NCBI GenBank assembly: GCA_031002005.1
Contig: CM061918.1
Location: 65,320,531 to 65,384,530 of the forward strand
DNA: 64,000 nucleotides
Source of the DNA: Vandiemenella viatica
Lineage: Eukaryota > Arthropoda > Insecta > Orthoptera > Morabidae
Direction of reading: 5' to 3'
The translations under genes and the position numbers were made by a program. Each line of letters starts with the position of its first letter. Within the stretch, counting starts at the first letter, position 1. The notes below the pieces were generated by a model, which had not been told where the DNA came from, ran no database searches, and worked only from the letters and a program-made list of their open reading frames with translations. Below are positions 10,551 through 21,719 of the stretch, one piece after another.

Positions 10551-11237
10551 ATTAAAAAAAAATTCTATCTTAGTTTTTAATTTTCTTTTATTTCGTGGCT
10601 CAGTATCAACTGTCGTCATTAACTCAGTAGCATGTAAGTAGTTCAAGCTGCACCACGATGTAAACTACAACCCTGCCAGAAGAAACTTCTGCAGGTATTT
10701 TTTTTTAAGTTGTCGTTTGTGTATTGACGACAGCCGGGTATGCCACTTCGCTGTGGCTCTCTCCAGTGGGCGGCCGACTCGCTGCTGCAGGCTGTCAGGA
10801 TTTCTCCGGCTCCTGCGTCAAATGTCAACAAACGCACTTGTGTGAGCGCGGTACGCACTGAACGGCCGCAGCGGAGAAATCGTCAGCTAATAAAAAATAC
10901 GCCAGCTGACAGGTGCATTAATCACTGCGAGTCGGCGACGCGTCTTATGGAAACAAAGGCGCGACCTTCGGCAAACAGCGCCGCAACCGATTGGGAGACG
11001 TCGAAAGTGTAAACGCCCGCGAGCCCTCTTGCACAATAGCCGAAGCTTTCTCTCATATCTGCCAATAAAGGTGCAGCGCCATTAAGGCCAGCTTGTTTGA
11101 AGTGTAGTATGTAACCCAAAGGCAACAGCGACAGGTACACGAGAAGCTGGTGAAGAGGCTGAACCATCGCCACACACCACACCTACCAAATACCTTGCAC
11201 AAAAAGATATTATCTCTCTCTCTCTTTATTTTCTACT
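10551..11237. other. GC-richer unique stretch, function not recognised
   Basis: About 10730-11000 is GC-rich with open frames on both strands but no recognisable domain. A (CT)n run lies at 11211-11224. It could be a degraded element or a regulatory region; I cannot distinguish these. Confidence 0.3.
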
Positions 11238-11420
11238 TGACGCTGCGGACATTAGAGGCGGGAAAAGAACTAGGGACAAGGAATGGGATTAAACCATCCC
11301 AGTATTATCCCGGAGTGATTTGGGAAAACCAAATCTGCATCGCCGGACGAGGATTCGAACCCGCGTTCTCCCGAATAAGAGTGTTACTGCTGGTCATGGG
11401 CGCTTGAACCACCGTGACTT
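11238..11420 (-). repeat. SINE type A copy
   Basis: Reverse complement order: ACATTAGAGGCGGGAAAAGA, GGAGTGATTTGGGAAAAC, box B complement GGATTCGAACCCGCG, then a degraded head. Confidence 0.8.
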
Positions 11421-11429
11421 CCTCCCTCG

Positions 11430-11763
11430 AGCGAAAAACTCAATGATTGATCGGTCGCACTGGATCAAATGATTGAGCCTTACAGTACTCGCCTCCAATG
11501 TCACCGAACCTGACTGTATGTGATTATTTCTTGTGGGGGTTTATAAAAGACTCTGTTTATATGCCTCCGTTACCAACAACAATGACTGAACTGAGACATC
11601 GCATAACAGTATGCTCACTGCAGTGTGGGAAGAATTTGAATACCGCTTTGACATATGCCGTGCATCTCAGGGGTGGGGGGGGGGGGGCATATTGAACACC
11701 TATGAAAACGTAGGAAAAAAGACTTTTTGAGTTTCCCGTTCATCAAGAAACAAAATTCATTGT
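11430..11763 (+). pseudogene. mariner/Tc1-superfamily transposase, C-terminal relic
   Basis: Reads SPNLTVCDYFLWGFIKDSVY followed by PPLPTTMTELRHRIT. It matches the final catalytic-Asp region and C-terminus of a mariner-related cut-and-paste transposase. A run of about 14 G near 11673 precedes CATATTGAACACC, the usual IEHL-type end. Only the last third of the gene survives. Confidence 0.7.
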
Positions 11764-12653
11764 ACAGGGGTAGTCAAAATGATTGCAATGATTTCTGAAA
11801 ATTACTACAGATTTATTATTTGAATTTGACATATACTTACAAGATTACACAGATATATAAGAAAACTGCGAAAGTTTTTTGATTGTCTACACATGCTCAA
11901 TATGTGCACCTTTAGTGACTCTACACACTGGAAGTCTATAATCGAGTTCTTCCCATACCGGATGCAGCATGTCTCTGTCAATGAGAGCAAGTGCATTGGT
12001 GATGCGAACCCGCAGGTCTGGCAGATCAACTGGTACTGGTGGCACGAACGCTGTGTCTTTTTCGAAACCCCTAACAAGGAAGTCACAGGGGGTTAGGTCA
12101 GGGGAACGAGGAGACCATGACATCAGCATCTCCAGCAAGACCAACCCATCCGTTTGGAATCCTCGTGTTTAGGAAATTACGGACAACTAGAGAAAAATGG
12201 GGTGGAGCACCCTCCTGCTGGAAAAGTGACATGAGCCAATTCTGCAAGGATTCCAAACAGATGGATTGGTCGTGCTGGGGATGCTGATTGTCAGCTGGTG
12301 TCATGGCCTCCTCATTCACCTGACTTAAACCCTGCGACTTCTTTGTTTAGGGTCTCGTAAAAGACACAGTGTTCGTGCCACCAGTACCACTTGATCTGCC
12401 AGACCTGCGGGTTCGCATCACCAATGTATTTTCTCTCATTGACAGAGACATGCTGCATCGGGTATGGGAAGAACTCGATTATAGACTTGATGTGTGCAGA
12501 GTCACTAAAGGTTCAAATATTGAGCATGTGTAGACACTCAAAAAAACTTTCACAGTATGCTTTTGTACCTGTTTAATCTTGTAAATATATGTCAAATAAT
12601 AAATCTGTAGTAATTTTCTGAAATCACTGCAATTATTTTGACTAGCACTGTAT
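11764..12653. mobile_element. Inverted duplication of a mariner-like element end
   Basis: The left arm (about 11764-12125) is the reverse complement of the right arm (about 12287-12653); they agree at most positions by eye over roughly 360 bp. Each arm encodes, pointing outward from the centre, the transposase C-terminus: left arm on minus SPRSPDLTPCDF, DLPDLRVRIT and EELDYRL; right arm on plus PPHSPDLNPCDF and EELDYRLDVCRVTKG. The outer ends look like terminal repeats beside TA (TACAGGGGTAGTCAAAAT and its mate). The centre (minus) also retains FQQEGAPPHF. Neither half is a complete gene. Confidence 0.8.
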
Positions 12654-12689
12654 ATGTTTATTAGTTTCAGAAATATAATTCTTTTTGAC

Positions 12690-12887
12690 AAACCCTGTAT
12701 ATGAAAATAAAAATTCCTACTTTTAATACTGAAAAATAATTTTTTTTTTTAAATTTAGCCAGAACCCTAGCAAACAAATGTTTTAATAAGTTAAATGAGT
12801 GTTTTTTTTAAAAAAAAATAAAACCCTCTCAACAAGTATTTTTCCTTGTTTTTGTCTCACCCTGAAGCTAATCCTGGTTACGGCCTT
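12690..12887 (-). repeat. MITE, same family as 24012-24265
   Basis: The reverse complement shares long stretches with 24012-24265: GTAACCAGGATTAG, AATACTTGTTGA, GTTCTGGCTAAATTT and the AATTTTTATTTTCA end. The left terminal repeat here (CCTTGCTGC...) is damaged. Confidence 0.65.
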
Positions 12888-14075
12888 GCTGCTCGGCGAG
12901 ATAATCTCTTCGCTAGAGTGAAGGAGTTCTCTCTTCATGACAAAATCCATGGGGAGATGAACAGGAATCGTTTCCCGTTGGCTTCTTCAGTACGTAAGTA
13001 TTCGTAAACCGTCCATTTTATTTTATTTTTCTGCTCCCCCTTTATTTATTTATCATTTAAATGTTTCATACGTTTATTGTTAGGAGCCATAATCTGCCCT
13101 ATGTTTACTTTTTGTGCGACTTCTTTTCCGAATATTTCATACCATTGGCGAGCACTTGTATAAAGGATTCATCTGGATAATGTAGTGTCTATGGTATTTA
13201 TAGTTTACATTCACCCCTTTCTTCCAGTAATTTATAATATTCGTGTAGACTAGTATTATGTTGCACACATTAAATGTTTGTTCAAATGTTATGAATCATA
13301 TTTCATCAGTGAACGTTTTGTAAATTGATTATGATATCAACACAATAGAGAAGTTATCCATATTACATCTTCTAATCAATTGATACTTTACAGAATTCAC
13401 AATAACACCACATATATGTATACAACATTAGTGTTAATTCAAAATATTGGCGTAAAAATACAGTATGAGTGATAAAGAGAGAGAAAAATGAGTTGGGTTA
13501 CTTCTTCATTGTAATTAAGACCCTTTGAACCAGCTTCATTCCCGGTTTGCTACACCCCAATGCATCACAAACCAGTAAGAAATAACACTGTAGGACTGCC
13601 ATTGAGGCATTAGAAGACTGTGAACTAGATGACCAAAGACGAGACAAAAGAGACTCCCCTAGTTTCCGTGGAGGGTTTATATGCTTTGTCAAGTAACAGT
13701 ACTCCAAAATCAGTTGCCAGTGCTAGACATTTTGTTTGCTTCTGGTTTTCCAGTATTATAAACTTTACATTTTTCACATCACTGAGTTCTTCCAGTCTCT
13801 CTGCTTACGGCCCAAAGTACAGAATTCGCAGAGGTGTTTCTGACCTAAATCTCCCCTAGGTTCGTTTTTCTTTCCATAAGGATTACTAACCATTGCCTTT
13901 GGCAACTCTCGGGCGACCCGCTAGTGAGTGACCTAAGCGTGGCCTCTTCCCGCCTTTCTACTGGTTGGTATCCTCCATCTTTCTTAATATTGACTGCCAA
14001 AATTGTTTCTAATTTCTCTTTTATCCATATCTCTTAATACTTTCTCGTTACCTTATCACTTTTCTTGTTTAATTT
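12888..14075. other. Unrecognised stretch
   Basis: AT-rich with two opposing open frames at 13498-13707 (minus) and 13629-13859 (plus). Neither has a domain I recognise. Confidence 0.4.
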
Positions 14076-14425
14076 ACAGTAATATTATAAACGTGAAAAT
14101 AAATTTGTCTATTTTTCTGTTATGTTTTCACGACTAAATCACTTCTGATGAGATTTGACAAGTAAATACCACGTATAATCAGGAAGGACATAGGATACTT
14201 TTTCGGGATAAAAATTATTTTTCTAATGAAATTTTGAAAAGTAACCGAATGGTGATAGACAGACGGGTAGCGTGTGTAAGTCTCTGTAATATTATATCAG
14301 TCACTCAGGCTTTGTTTCTCTCGCAGTCAGTTTGTGCGACATCTTTTACGGAGTTTACGGTTTGTTATCCAACCGTGACAGTAAAATGCCAGGACAACGT
14401 GTACGAAGTCGCATGTAACAGCTAG
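14076..14425 (+). mobile_element. Short Helitron-like element
   Basis: The left region AATATTATAAACGTGAAAAT and TTTCTGTTATGTTTTCACGA resembles the 5' part of the elements at 45422 and 57466. The right end GTACGAAGTCGCATGTAACAGCTAGT matches their 3' end with the terminal CTAG. It is internally deleted relative to those copies, has no protein-coding capacity and is therefore non-autonomous. Confidence 0.65.
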
Positions 14426-14614
14426 TTACTTATTATATAATTACTTTAAATCTTTAAGTTCATTTTTATTCGCCTTTTCTCGAGCAACCTTTAAACTTTT
14501 TCATCGTATTGACAACGATGTAATATCGTCACATTGCAATAGGTGTTACCGTGTATATGGATGACTGCAATGGCATATGCGTTCAGTAAAGAGTCTTGTT
14601 TGTGTTGTGATTGA
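14426..14614. other. Unrecognised spacer
   Basis: AT-rich, no feature. Confidence 0.4.
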
Positions 14615-14720
14615 GAGATGAATGAAGTAAGAGGATGAATCCCGGTGGCAGACCTTGCAGGCCTACTTTTCCGAAAGATACCAATACAAGATTTACGTTC
14701 CTATCCAACGGACTAATCGT
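14615..14720 (+). repeat. Unnamed dispersed repeat, copy 1
   Basis: Shares with 18020-18200 a GAATGAATGAA start, a CCCGGTG..GACC/GCCTAC segment, TTTTCCGAA and a final ACGTTCC..TCCAACGGA. Two copies in the window support a family, but its class is unknown. Confidence 0.5.
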
Positions 14721-15019
14721 CATCAACAATGTTGAGTCTATCTTCCGTTGTCACTATTACGTGGTGTAAATATAGTCTTTCCCATGTTACTCTTATTTTA
14801 ATTATTAATACTTTTTATCGCTAAATGTTTTTCCCTAGTATAATTTTGTTTCAAGGGTAACTGGAATTTTCTGCAAAGGAATGGTTTGTAAAATTCCAAA
14901 CACGTAGTTTCAGCTTTTCAGTACCTTGCTAAACAGATATTTCAATAACTGGTAAGTGAAAAAATAATAAAAATGAAATCAGAATAATGCGTATGTAGTA
15001 TTAAATGATACATTTTATA

Positions 15020-15460
15020 GAGTTGCTTCAGATGCCTTCAATCATGGTAAGATTTTATAGCACAACTACAAATCCAAATAATTGAGATTTATGAAGGCGC
15101 GAATGATACTGCATCAACCATGCATAAAAATTTATTGACACAGCTGCAGAACTCCATTATTGATAGTAAACTTACAGCACCATGATAATGATCAAATTAT
15201 AGCAGTGAGATATCCTGCAGATATTTTGTATAACAGTGTAAAATGTGCTCTTGATATGAGTAAATTTAAATTGGAAAATTTAATGCTGAAACTGCATAGC
15301 CATTTCTCTTACTATGCCAAACGAGCTCAAGCTTTAAAACTCTTTTATGAGACGCATGAATCTGAATATTTTCTCTCATGGCATTAATACCGGTCTCAAA
15401 TGTGGCAAGTGAAAGGAAATTTTCCAATGCTAAAACCTCCAATAATCACTCGAGCAGAGA
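15020..15460 (+). pseudogene. hAT-like transposase relic (tentative)
   Basis: An open frame at 15160-15387 reads VRYPADILYNSVK and KLHSHFSYYAKRAQALKLFYE; just after it another frame reads IPVSNVASERKFSNAK. The second piece resembles the hAT C-terminal dimerisation region (SNA.vER.FS). The two pieces lie much closer together than in an intact transposase, implying internal deletion. A domesticated hAT derivative fragment is an alternative. Confidence 0.4.
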
Positions 15461-15608
15461 TACAAATTAAAATCAGTTTCAATTTGTTTTGTGGCGAATT
15501 TTATAATTATGTTTAAAAAAAAAAAGCTATGATAAAGGCAATAAAATCAAACACTGAATACAATTTTTATATAAAAAATAAATACTTTATATTTACTAAC
15601 ACACTAAA

Positions 15609-16362
15609 TCTTATAAATATATAAAAATAGACGTGTGTTTTCCTATATTTCACTTTTCAGCCACCACTACCTAGCACAGATCACTGGTCTTTGTGTGTGG
15701 AAGTAGCATGCGGTTTCCTGTCGTGCACAACGTTGGCCGAATGTCCATAGCTGTTGGGATATGGGAGATATGATGGTTAAAAGTGGTCAATGCATGGCAT
15801 TTTTGTATTTCTACCAAAGACATGTGTCTCCGTATATGTCATTCTGCTGCCACAACTACATAGCATAGACCAATGGTGTTTGTGTGTGGTAGTGGTATCG
15901 TGTCTCCTATCGTGTACTATGGTGGTTAGATGTCGGTATCTATGGTGGTGTGGGAGATATGGTGGTTAAAAGTGGCCGACCTGCCGCACTTTCATATTTC
16001 TACCAAAAACGTATTTGTCATGGTGTATCACTTTTCAGCCAAAACTATGTAGCGCAGATCACTGGTGTTTGTGTGTGGCAGTAGCACAAAGTCATCCGTC
16101 GATAACAACGTTGGCCGAATTTCGGCAACTGTGAGAGTGTGGGAGATATGGTGGTTGAAAGTGGCAGATCAAGGATATTTTCGTATTTCGACCAGACATG
16201 TGTGTCCGTATATTGTACTTTGCTGCCTAAACTACATAGCTCAGATGACTGGCGTTTGTGTGTGGTAATAGCATCGAGTCTCCCATCTTTGGTGGTTAGA
16301 TGTCGGTAGCTGATAATCCAAATTCTTTACAAACACGAACGAAGTCGTGGGTACCAGCAAGT
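15609..16362 (+). mobile_element. Helitron-like element with internal tandem repeats, copy 1
   Basis: The 5' end TCTTATAAATATATAAAAAT and 3' end CGAAGTCGTGGGTACCAGCAAG (CTAG changed to CAAG) match, in opposite orientation, the ends of the larger element at 36321-39291. The interior is about four monomers of roughly 180-187 bp. No transposase or helicase frame is present, so it is non-autonomous. Insertion between A and T fits Helitron-type integration. Confidence 0.75.
15655..16320 (+). repeat. Tandem repeat, about 185-bp monomers (four copies)
   Basis: Monomer starts are recognisable at about 15655 (CTTTTCAGCCACCACTACC), 15843 (TCTGCTGCCACAACTAC), 16027 (CTTTTCAGCCAAAACTATG) and 16207 (CTTTGCTGCCTAAACTAC). 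They alternate between two subtypes, so the higher-order unit is a dimer of about 370 bp, as in the 36-39 kb array. Confidence 0.85.
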
Positions 16363-16785
16363 AAATACTTAAAATTCATCTTGATAATACTTTATTATCA
16401 TATTTTGTTACAGTCGTTGTCAACAAGTTTGACTGTTATTATAATTAGGTTCATAAGTTCCTGTAATATGATAGACAGATACCCATAGAAATTACTCCTG
16501 TCCTCCATAAATTACAAAAGTAACGTGAATTATATAAAAACCTATTTTTTAGAGGTTGTCCCGATATGTAGTCCCGATTTCTTTGACCCTCCGTCCCGAT
16601 TTTTAACAGTGTGAACCTGGCAACACTACCTGTAGCTGATGCTTCGCGCCCGGTATAGGTATACCTTGTCGTGACTCCCAAGACCACAGCAGCAGCCTAA
16701 GCCATCGTATTGGAAAACCGCCGAGTGACAATGGATGACACAGTGACAGCTGTAGACAGCAGGTCATATAATGCATGAAGTGCTC
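16363..16785. other. Unrecognised spacer
   Basis: No supported feature. Confidence 0.4.
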
Positions 16786-17406
16786 AGGTTTCATAAGGTG
16801 TCTGCGCGGCAGCTGAGTCCGAAATCGAAGCAGTGGTGTGTTGATGCGTGTGAAGAATTTCTGCGGCGCCTGGAACGTGACGGTGATGCCTTCCATCGTC
16901 ACGAATCGTCACCGGAGATGAAGCGTGGGCCCAATACCATCAGCCTGGAACGAAGAGAGCGAGCAAAGAATGGCGCCGTCCGACATCACCAAAACCAAAG
17001 AAGTTTCGAAAATAGCCACCTGCAGGTAAGGTTATGCTAACCCTCTTTTGGGACGAAAAAGGCGTACTCTTGGAGCTCTACACGCCGCGAGGGACCACTG
17101 TTAGCAGTAACACATACACCGACCTCCTCAAAAATCGTCTTCGGCCTGCCATTAGAACAAAACGACGTGGATTGCTATCGACAGGTGTTCTTCTGTAACA
17201 AGACAATGCATGACCCCATACGGATCATGCAACGGTTGCAACAATCGCAGACATCCGGTTTGAACGACTGTTTCATCCACCATACTCGCCCTACTTTGCC
17301 CCAAGTGATTTCCATATGTTTGGACCCCTAAAAAAAGCACTTTCTGGGACAAAATTTCAATCCGATAACGAGGTGCACCAGGCGGTGCACGATTGGTTGT
17401 GTCGTC

Positions 17407-17415
<9 letters not shown>
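16786..17415 (+). pseudogene. mariner transposase pseudogene
   Basis: Three frames together give a mariner transposase from the middle to near the C-terminus: HKVSARQLSPKSKQWCVDACEEFL, then EMKR, RRPTSPKPKKF, VMLTLFWDEKGVLLELY with the second catalytic-region segment, QDNA and PH near 17200 between stops, and HPPYSPYFAPSDFHMFGPLKK, where the Asp in PSDF is the last catalytic residue. Stops and frameshifts inactivate it. The N-terminal DNA-binding domain is absent and the 3' side ends in a (TA)n microsatellite. Confidence 0.85.

Positions 17416-17440
<25 letters not shown>
17411..17440. repeat. (TA)n microsatellite
   Basis: About fourteen uninterrupted TA units truncating the mariner relic. 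Confidence 0.9.
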
Positions 17441-17442
<2 letters not shown>

Positions 17443-17870
17443 GGGAATTCAGGCAAGTCGTAAGCGCTGGCTGACGTGCCTTGAGCGCGGAGGAGACTAT
17501 GTCGAAAAATGATACAGGTGGCTTGTATGTGTACACAATACATAAAATTTAAAAAGATAATTAATGTTTTAATTTGACTCTCACTCTATGTGTTTTGTTT
17601 ATGCGTCATGCTTAGTTTATTACTTAATATTCTTTGCCTCTTAAATGCATAAATTTGCTAAAGAAACAGACTTATTTAATTCCCCTAAACACACTAATAT
17701 CAGCCCATTTGCACTGTTGGAAATATGATTGTATTACAATGTAATAGAGTCAAATGGGTATTATTACAGTGTAAAAACTAGAACTGATAGGGAAAAACCG
17801 ATGTTATTTTCAAATTTGTTAGCCAAAATTACATAAGAATTCGTTAAAATTTTTCAGGTACCAGACGAAA
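17441..17870. other. AT-rich sequence, nothing recognised
   Basis: No supported feature. Confidence 0.4.
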
Positions 17871-17874
17871 TATA

Positions 17875-17980
17875 TATATATTTCCTGTGTCAACCAGTGT
17901 TAGTGCAGAACCGAGCTTCATCACTGAACACAATGCGACGCCATTCATTGTATTCAGCAATTTTTCACTACCTCGGATTA
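17875..17980 (-). pseudogene. Tc1-like transposase fragment
   Basis: The minus strand reads EYNEWRRIVFSDEARFCTNTG and then a stop, matching the W..V.FSDE.RF block around the first catalytic Asp of Tc1-type transposases. Only about 30 residues are recognisable. Confidence 0.6.
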
Positions 17981-18019
17981 CCATCGTCGGTGAGGATGGT
18001 GGTAACCAGTTGTTTGTGT

Positions 18020-18200
18020 TTTGAATGAATGAAAGATGGGAAAGGGGAGAGGTTGCAACCCGGTGTTTGCCTACTCTTCCGAAGGAGACCGCCATCCTTA
18101 ACGTACCCATTCGACGGAGGGGGAGGGGGGGTTCACAGGAGGCAAAAATGGAGCTACTTGGTTTATGCACGCTCCCTTAGATGTGGGTCGTCAGTCGAGA
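18020..18200 (+). repeat. Unnamed dispersed repeat, copy 2
   Basis: Longer partner of 14615-14720 (GAATGAATGAAAGATGGGAA, CCCGGTGTTTGCCTACTC, TTCCGAAGGAGACCGCCAT, CCCATTCGACGGA). Confidence 0.5.
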
Positions 18201-19124
18201 GGATATGTTCTAATAATTATTAATATACAAATTTTAGTTTATCCTTCCAATATTAATAGGAGAAAAATTAGCCAGGTTGTTAAATAATCGTCTATTTTCA
18301 AGGAAAACGTGCTAAAAGCCTAAAAACTATTGTTTTACAAAAGCGTCGTTTAGATGAAAATACTTTATCACAATATTGGTACGACGAACCAATTAATGTA
18401 AACATTATTCGCGGCCGATTGTTCTCAATAACCCAGGCATTGGCAACACTAATCATCATAAAAAAAAAAAAAATCTACCATAACAAACAAAAGAGCGCTT
18501 GAAGTAGCGGTAGCAAAGCGAGCGAACGATTTGTTTCTCTGGAATTCGAGATGGGAAATAAAAGAACGACCTAGTTCGCGAAGGATTTGTGAACTAAACT
18601 GAGCGCTCTCAGTCGCGAACTATTATGCGTAAGACTAGTACGGCAGGTTGCGAAGGAAAGCTCAGATACCTAAGTGGACCGAGCAATCTGCCCCTGTAAT
18701 GGCTACCCCAACGTAACCTGGTAAGCCTATCACATATTGGACACCTGGTTTAAATGCCAGCAGTAGTATTCAGCCACGAGGAGTAATAGTGAACACCTCA
18801 TTGAACACGAGAAGCGCGTGTTCCAAATGGTTCAAACGTGTCTTTGAGCGGAGGACAGGCGTGAGATCCGGTTGTGAATGGATGCAGTACCGTACGTGTC
18901 CATTGGCCTGACTGTGGGTGCCAAAACGTTTCTCTCCTCCACTTTCTCCGAGTGTCCGCTGGAGAAAGTCACCGGCCAGCAGGTGGACCAGCAGGGTCAA
19001 GGCTCTCCGCGGTCAAGGTCACTCCTCCAACTGGTGTCTCCCAGTATGTAGAACGCAGCCGGGCTCAAGACTCAGGACTTCTGTAGAGACGGCCGACTGG
19101 AATCCATCCCTTTCCATCAAGTCA
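18201..19124. other. Unrecognised stretch
   Basis: 18500-19100 is moderately GC-rich with open frames but no recognisable domain. Confidence 0.35.
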
Positions 19125-19520
19125 CACGAACAACATCTAACTTAAGTCGTTCCATCTCCCTTTTAAAGTTTTTTAACCTACCTGCCCTATTCAGACAACT
19201 AACATTCCACGCTCCGACCCGTAGAATGTTTCTATCCATTCTGATGACTCCTCCCTGAGAAGTCCCCACCCGGAGATGCGATTGGTGGACTATTTTACCT
19301 CCTAAATATTTTACCCAGGAAGAAGCCATCATGATACATGTAATCATGATATAATTTGAGAGGATTACATGCCCTCGGGATACCCTTTGGGTCTTTAATG
19401 CAGTAGTTTCCCGTTGCCTTCTGCATCTCCATGCCGTTGATCATTTTTGATTCATCCGCCTTTAGAAACCGTTTACAACCCCAAGGGCAAGGGTTAGGGT
19501 GCACTAGGTCTGACAATACA
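19125..19520 (-). pseudogene. RTE-like retrotransposon, 5' end
   Basis: The minus strand near 19230-19130 translates to NILRVGAWNVSCLNRAGRL and KREMERLKLDVV, the first block of the APE-type endonuclease (normally GTWNVRSL..). Upstream (19520-19240) is the 5' leader, including GCATGGAGATGCAGAAGGCA and CGGGAAACTACTGCATTAAA. The element breaks off about 40 residues into the endonuclease, so only a 5' stub survives, probably from the same broad group as the 3' fragments at 9868-10550 and 39838-39990. Confidence 0.75.
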
Positions 19521-19635
19521 TTGGCGCAAAAGGTTTGTCTTATTTTTTAATCAGACATTTCTGCCTCTTTGATGACAAATATGTTCGAGATTGGAAAGAA
19601 TCGTGAACAAAAGCCAGGGACGAAATTATCCGTGG

Positions 19636-19700
19636 TCTTTTGAGAGAACCATCCCAACATTGCGGTGAGTGATTTCATGAAACCATGAGAATCCTAAATT
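19636..19700 (-). repeat. SINE type A, central fragment
   Basis: TTTTGAGAGAACCATCCCAACATT and GTGAGTGATTTCATGAAACCAT match the central domain on minus. Confidence 0.6.
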
Positions 19701-19711
19701 TTATTCTTTTT

Positions 19712-19825
19712 TCCTGGTTTTACGTCTCGTTGACATCGGGGTCATTAGAGGGAGAAAATTTGAGATAAGGAACCGAAAGGAATTTGAGTATGGCATTTCA
19801 AAGGCACCATCCCTGCATTCATATG
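19712..19825 (-). repeat. SINE type A, 3' part
   Basis: TTTTACGTCTCGTTGACATCG through CACCATCCCTGCATTCA; diverged and missing the head. Confidence 0.7.
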
Positions 19826-19835
19826 GATTTTTTTT

Positions 19836-20068
19836 TTTATTTTTTATGCCTCATCAACGTCAAGGTCATTAGAGACGGGAAAGGATTGGGGGCAAAGAAG
19901 GGGAAGCAATTCGGCCATGAACTTTTGAAGGAACCGTCTCAGCATTCGCCTGCAGTGATTTCTGTAAAGATTGTAAAACCGAAATCTGGATGGACGAACC
20001 AAGATTCGAACCTGTGTCCTCCCGAATGCGAAGCCAGGGCGTGACTGTTCACGCACCACGCCCGGTAC
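19836..20068 (-). repeat. SINE type A, full length
   Basis: A T-run, CCTCATCAACGTCAAGGTCA, GGGAAAGGATTGGGGGCAAA, central domain, box B complement GATTCGAACC and the head CACGCACCACGCCCGGT. It is the best copy in a head-to-tail cluster of four. Confidence 0.85.
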
Positions 20069-20180
20069 TGATTTCGGAAAAACATGGAAAGCCGAAATCG
20101 GAATGGCAGGACGAGGATTTGAACTCGCGCCCTCGCGAATGCTAGGCCGGAGCGTTACAGCTCGCCCACAATGTCCAGAA
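20069..20180 (-). repeat. SINE type A, 5' half
   Basis: Continues directly from the previous copy: GATTTCGGAAAAACATGGAA, GAGGATTTGAACTCGCG, GAGCGTTACAGCTCGCCCAC. Confidence 0.7.
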
Positions 20181-20489
20181 CGTGAAAAGAACACACGTTC
20201 TTCCGACTATTAGGCGCAAACGACAACCGCTCAGCCAACAGCATTGGTAATGATTAATGAATGAAGTAGAATGAGTACCCTTTGTTTGGCCCTCTTCGTT
20301 TAAGTGGTCGCTAGGGCAACATGATGGTGTCTGGCAGTAAATGTGTTAATCGATAGGGGACTTGATTGTAATATCTCCTTTGTGTGCCAAAATCCTGGGT
20401 TTAATCCCACATCTCTCCTCAGTGTGGAACGAGTACATACCCGTGCGACTCCGTTGATGCCGGTTCTTCCGTAGTATGGGGAAGATTTT

Positions 20490-20715
20490 TTTTTTTTTTT
20501 TTTAATGGCATTTGGCAACGGAGGCCATACAGCCAGCTCTATGTGATTATTGTAGCTCTCAGTGTGTATTATTCCAATGTACGGACGCCACGGGACGGAC
20601 AGGACATTCACACAGACACACAACACTTAAACATCCATGCCCGCGGCCGGATTCGAACCGGCGGCCTTCGGCACGTGGAGCTAGCACTCTAGCCCCCACG
20701 CTACCGAGGCCGGCT
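20490..20715 (-). repeat. tRNA-derived SINE, type B, copy 2
   Basis: On minus: head GCCGGCCTCGGTAGCGTGGG (box A-like), box B GCCGGTTCGAATCCGGC, a body with GTTTAAGTGTTGTGTG and a poly-A at 20480-20502. It is clean and close to full length, and supports the diverged copy at 62-245. Confidence 0.85.
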
Positions 20716-20930
20716 ATGGGGAAGATAAACTTTGCCTAAACTATCCAGCACCAGGTTTCGCGTTCTCCCTCTCTTCATTTTCATATACAAAACGTGCTAC
20801 ACACTCAATGCGGTTTACTACATACATACAATGACACTTATTTGGCACGCAAGGGATAAGAACTTGAAACCCAATTTTTCTATTAAGGCTTAGAGTGACT
20901 GAATTTAGATATACATCATGCTCAATGCAT

Positions 20931-21043
20931 TTTGGGGAAACCATGGAAACCCCAAATCTGGATGCCCGAACAGTGATCCGTACCCACGTCCTTCCGAATG
21001 TGAGGCCAGAGCGTTAACCGTTGACCCACCACACTCGGTCGAC
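20931..21043 (-). repeat. SINE type A, 5' half
   Basis: TTTTGGGGAAACCATGGAAA through GTTAACCGTTGACCCACCAC and ACTCGGTC. It interrupts a Tc1-like relic. Confidence 0.85.
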
Positions 21044-21275
21044 GCAGTGTTGCCCGTCTGTCAACACTGACCCATCGACGCATACGTCGCTGGTCTCGGG
21101 CATTAAGCAGACGCGATCGGCCACAGCGCTGTCCAGGGCGGGAGGTAATGCCAGAAATTACATATCCACGGCACACTCTGGACACTGTGGATATATGAAA
21201 GTTGAATTCATGAAAAATTTCGGAAATAGAATGCGCCATGTGTTCAAAATCTGTTAATTCATATCGTGCCCCCAT
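21044..21275 (-). pseudogene. Tc1-like transposase, N-terminal HTH fragment
   Basis: Minus-strand frame: IMGARYELTDFEH, SISEIFHEFNFHISTVSRV, then GQRCGRSRLLNARDQRRMRRW and VDRRATLRR. This is the paired-type helix-turn-helix layout of Tc1 transposase N-termini (SISE..D.. S..TVSRV... CGR.RLL..RDQRR). A SINE cuts it immediately downstream; the catalytic domain is not here. Confidence 0.7.
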
Positions 21276-21719
21276 AATTACGCCAGAAAACCTTTCATGC
21301 AAGTCACGTGAGTACAAATAGAAACCCCGACACTGCAGAGCACATTTGCACGTTTTCCACGCCATCTGGATATTTACACCTACTACCCTATGACTTATTG
21401 CACTTCCGTGTATAATTATAGCATCTTTGATTTGATTATGCAAAGTTCTCCTAAATCCCTCTGGAATAACAGTTTCTTACTTCTTTTAAAATAAATAAAT
21501 AAATGTGTGTGTCTTGGGACTATGACATAACTATGAACATCGTGTCTATTTCTTTTTACACCGATGAAGTTGTATTTGTACCTACTGTTCCTACTGTTCT
21601 TTCTCAGACTTACCTGTCTCAGGCAGTCTCTTGTTACTCAAATCGTGTTTTATAGTCTCTGATGATACGTTTTCTTGCGAGTGTAATTCTTAGGTGTCAT
21701 CCTACAATATATCAACAAC
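21276..21719. other. Unrecognised spacer
   Basis: No supported feature. Confidence 0.4.

Noticed and set aside
20640..20715. Candidate tRNA gene (good box B)
   Set aside because: It is the head of a dispersed SINE with a poly-A tail and does not form a complete cloverleaf.
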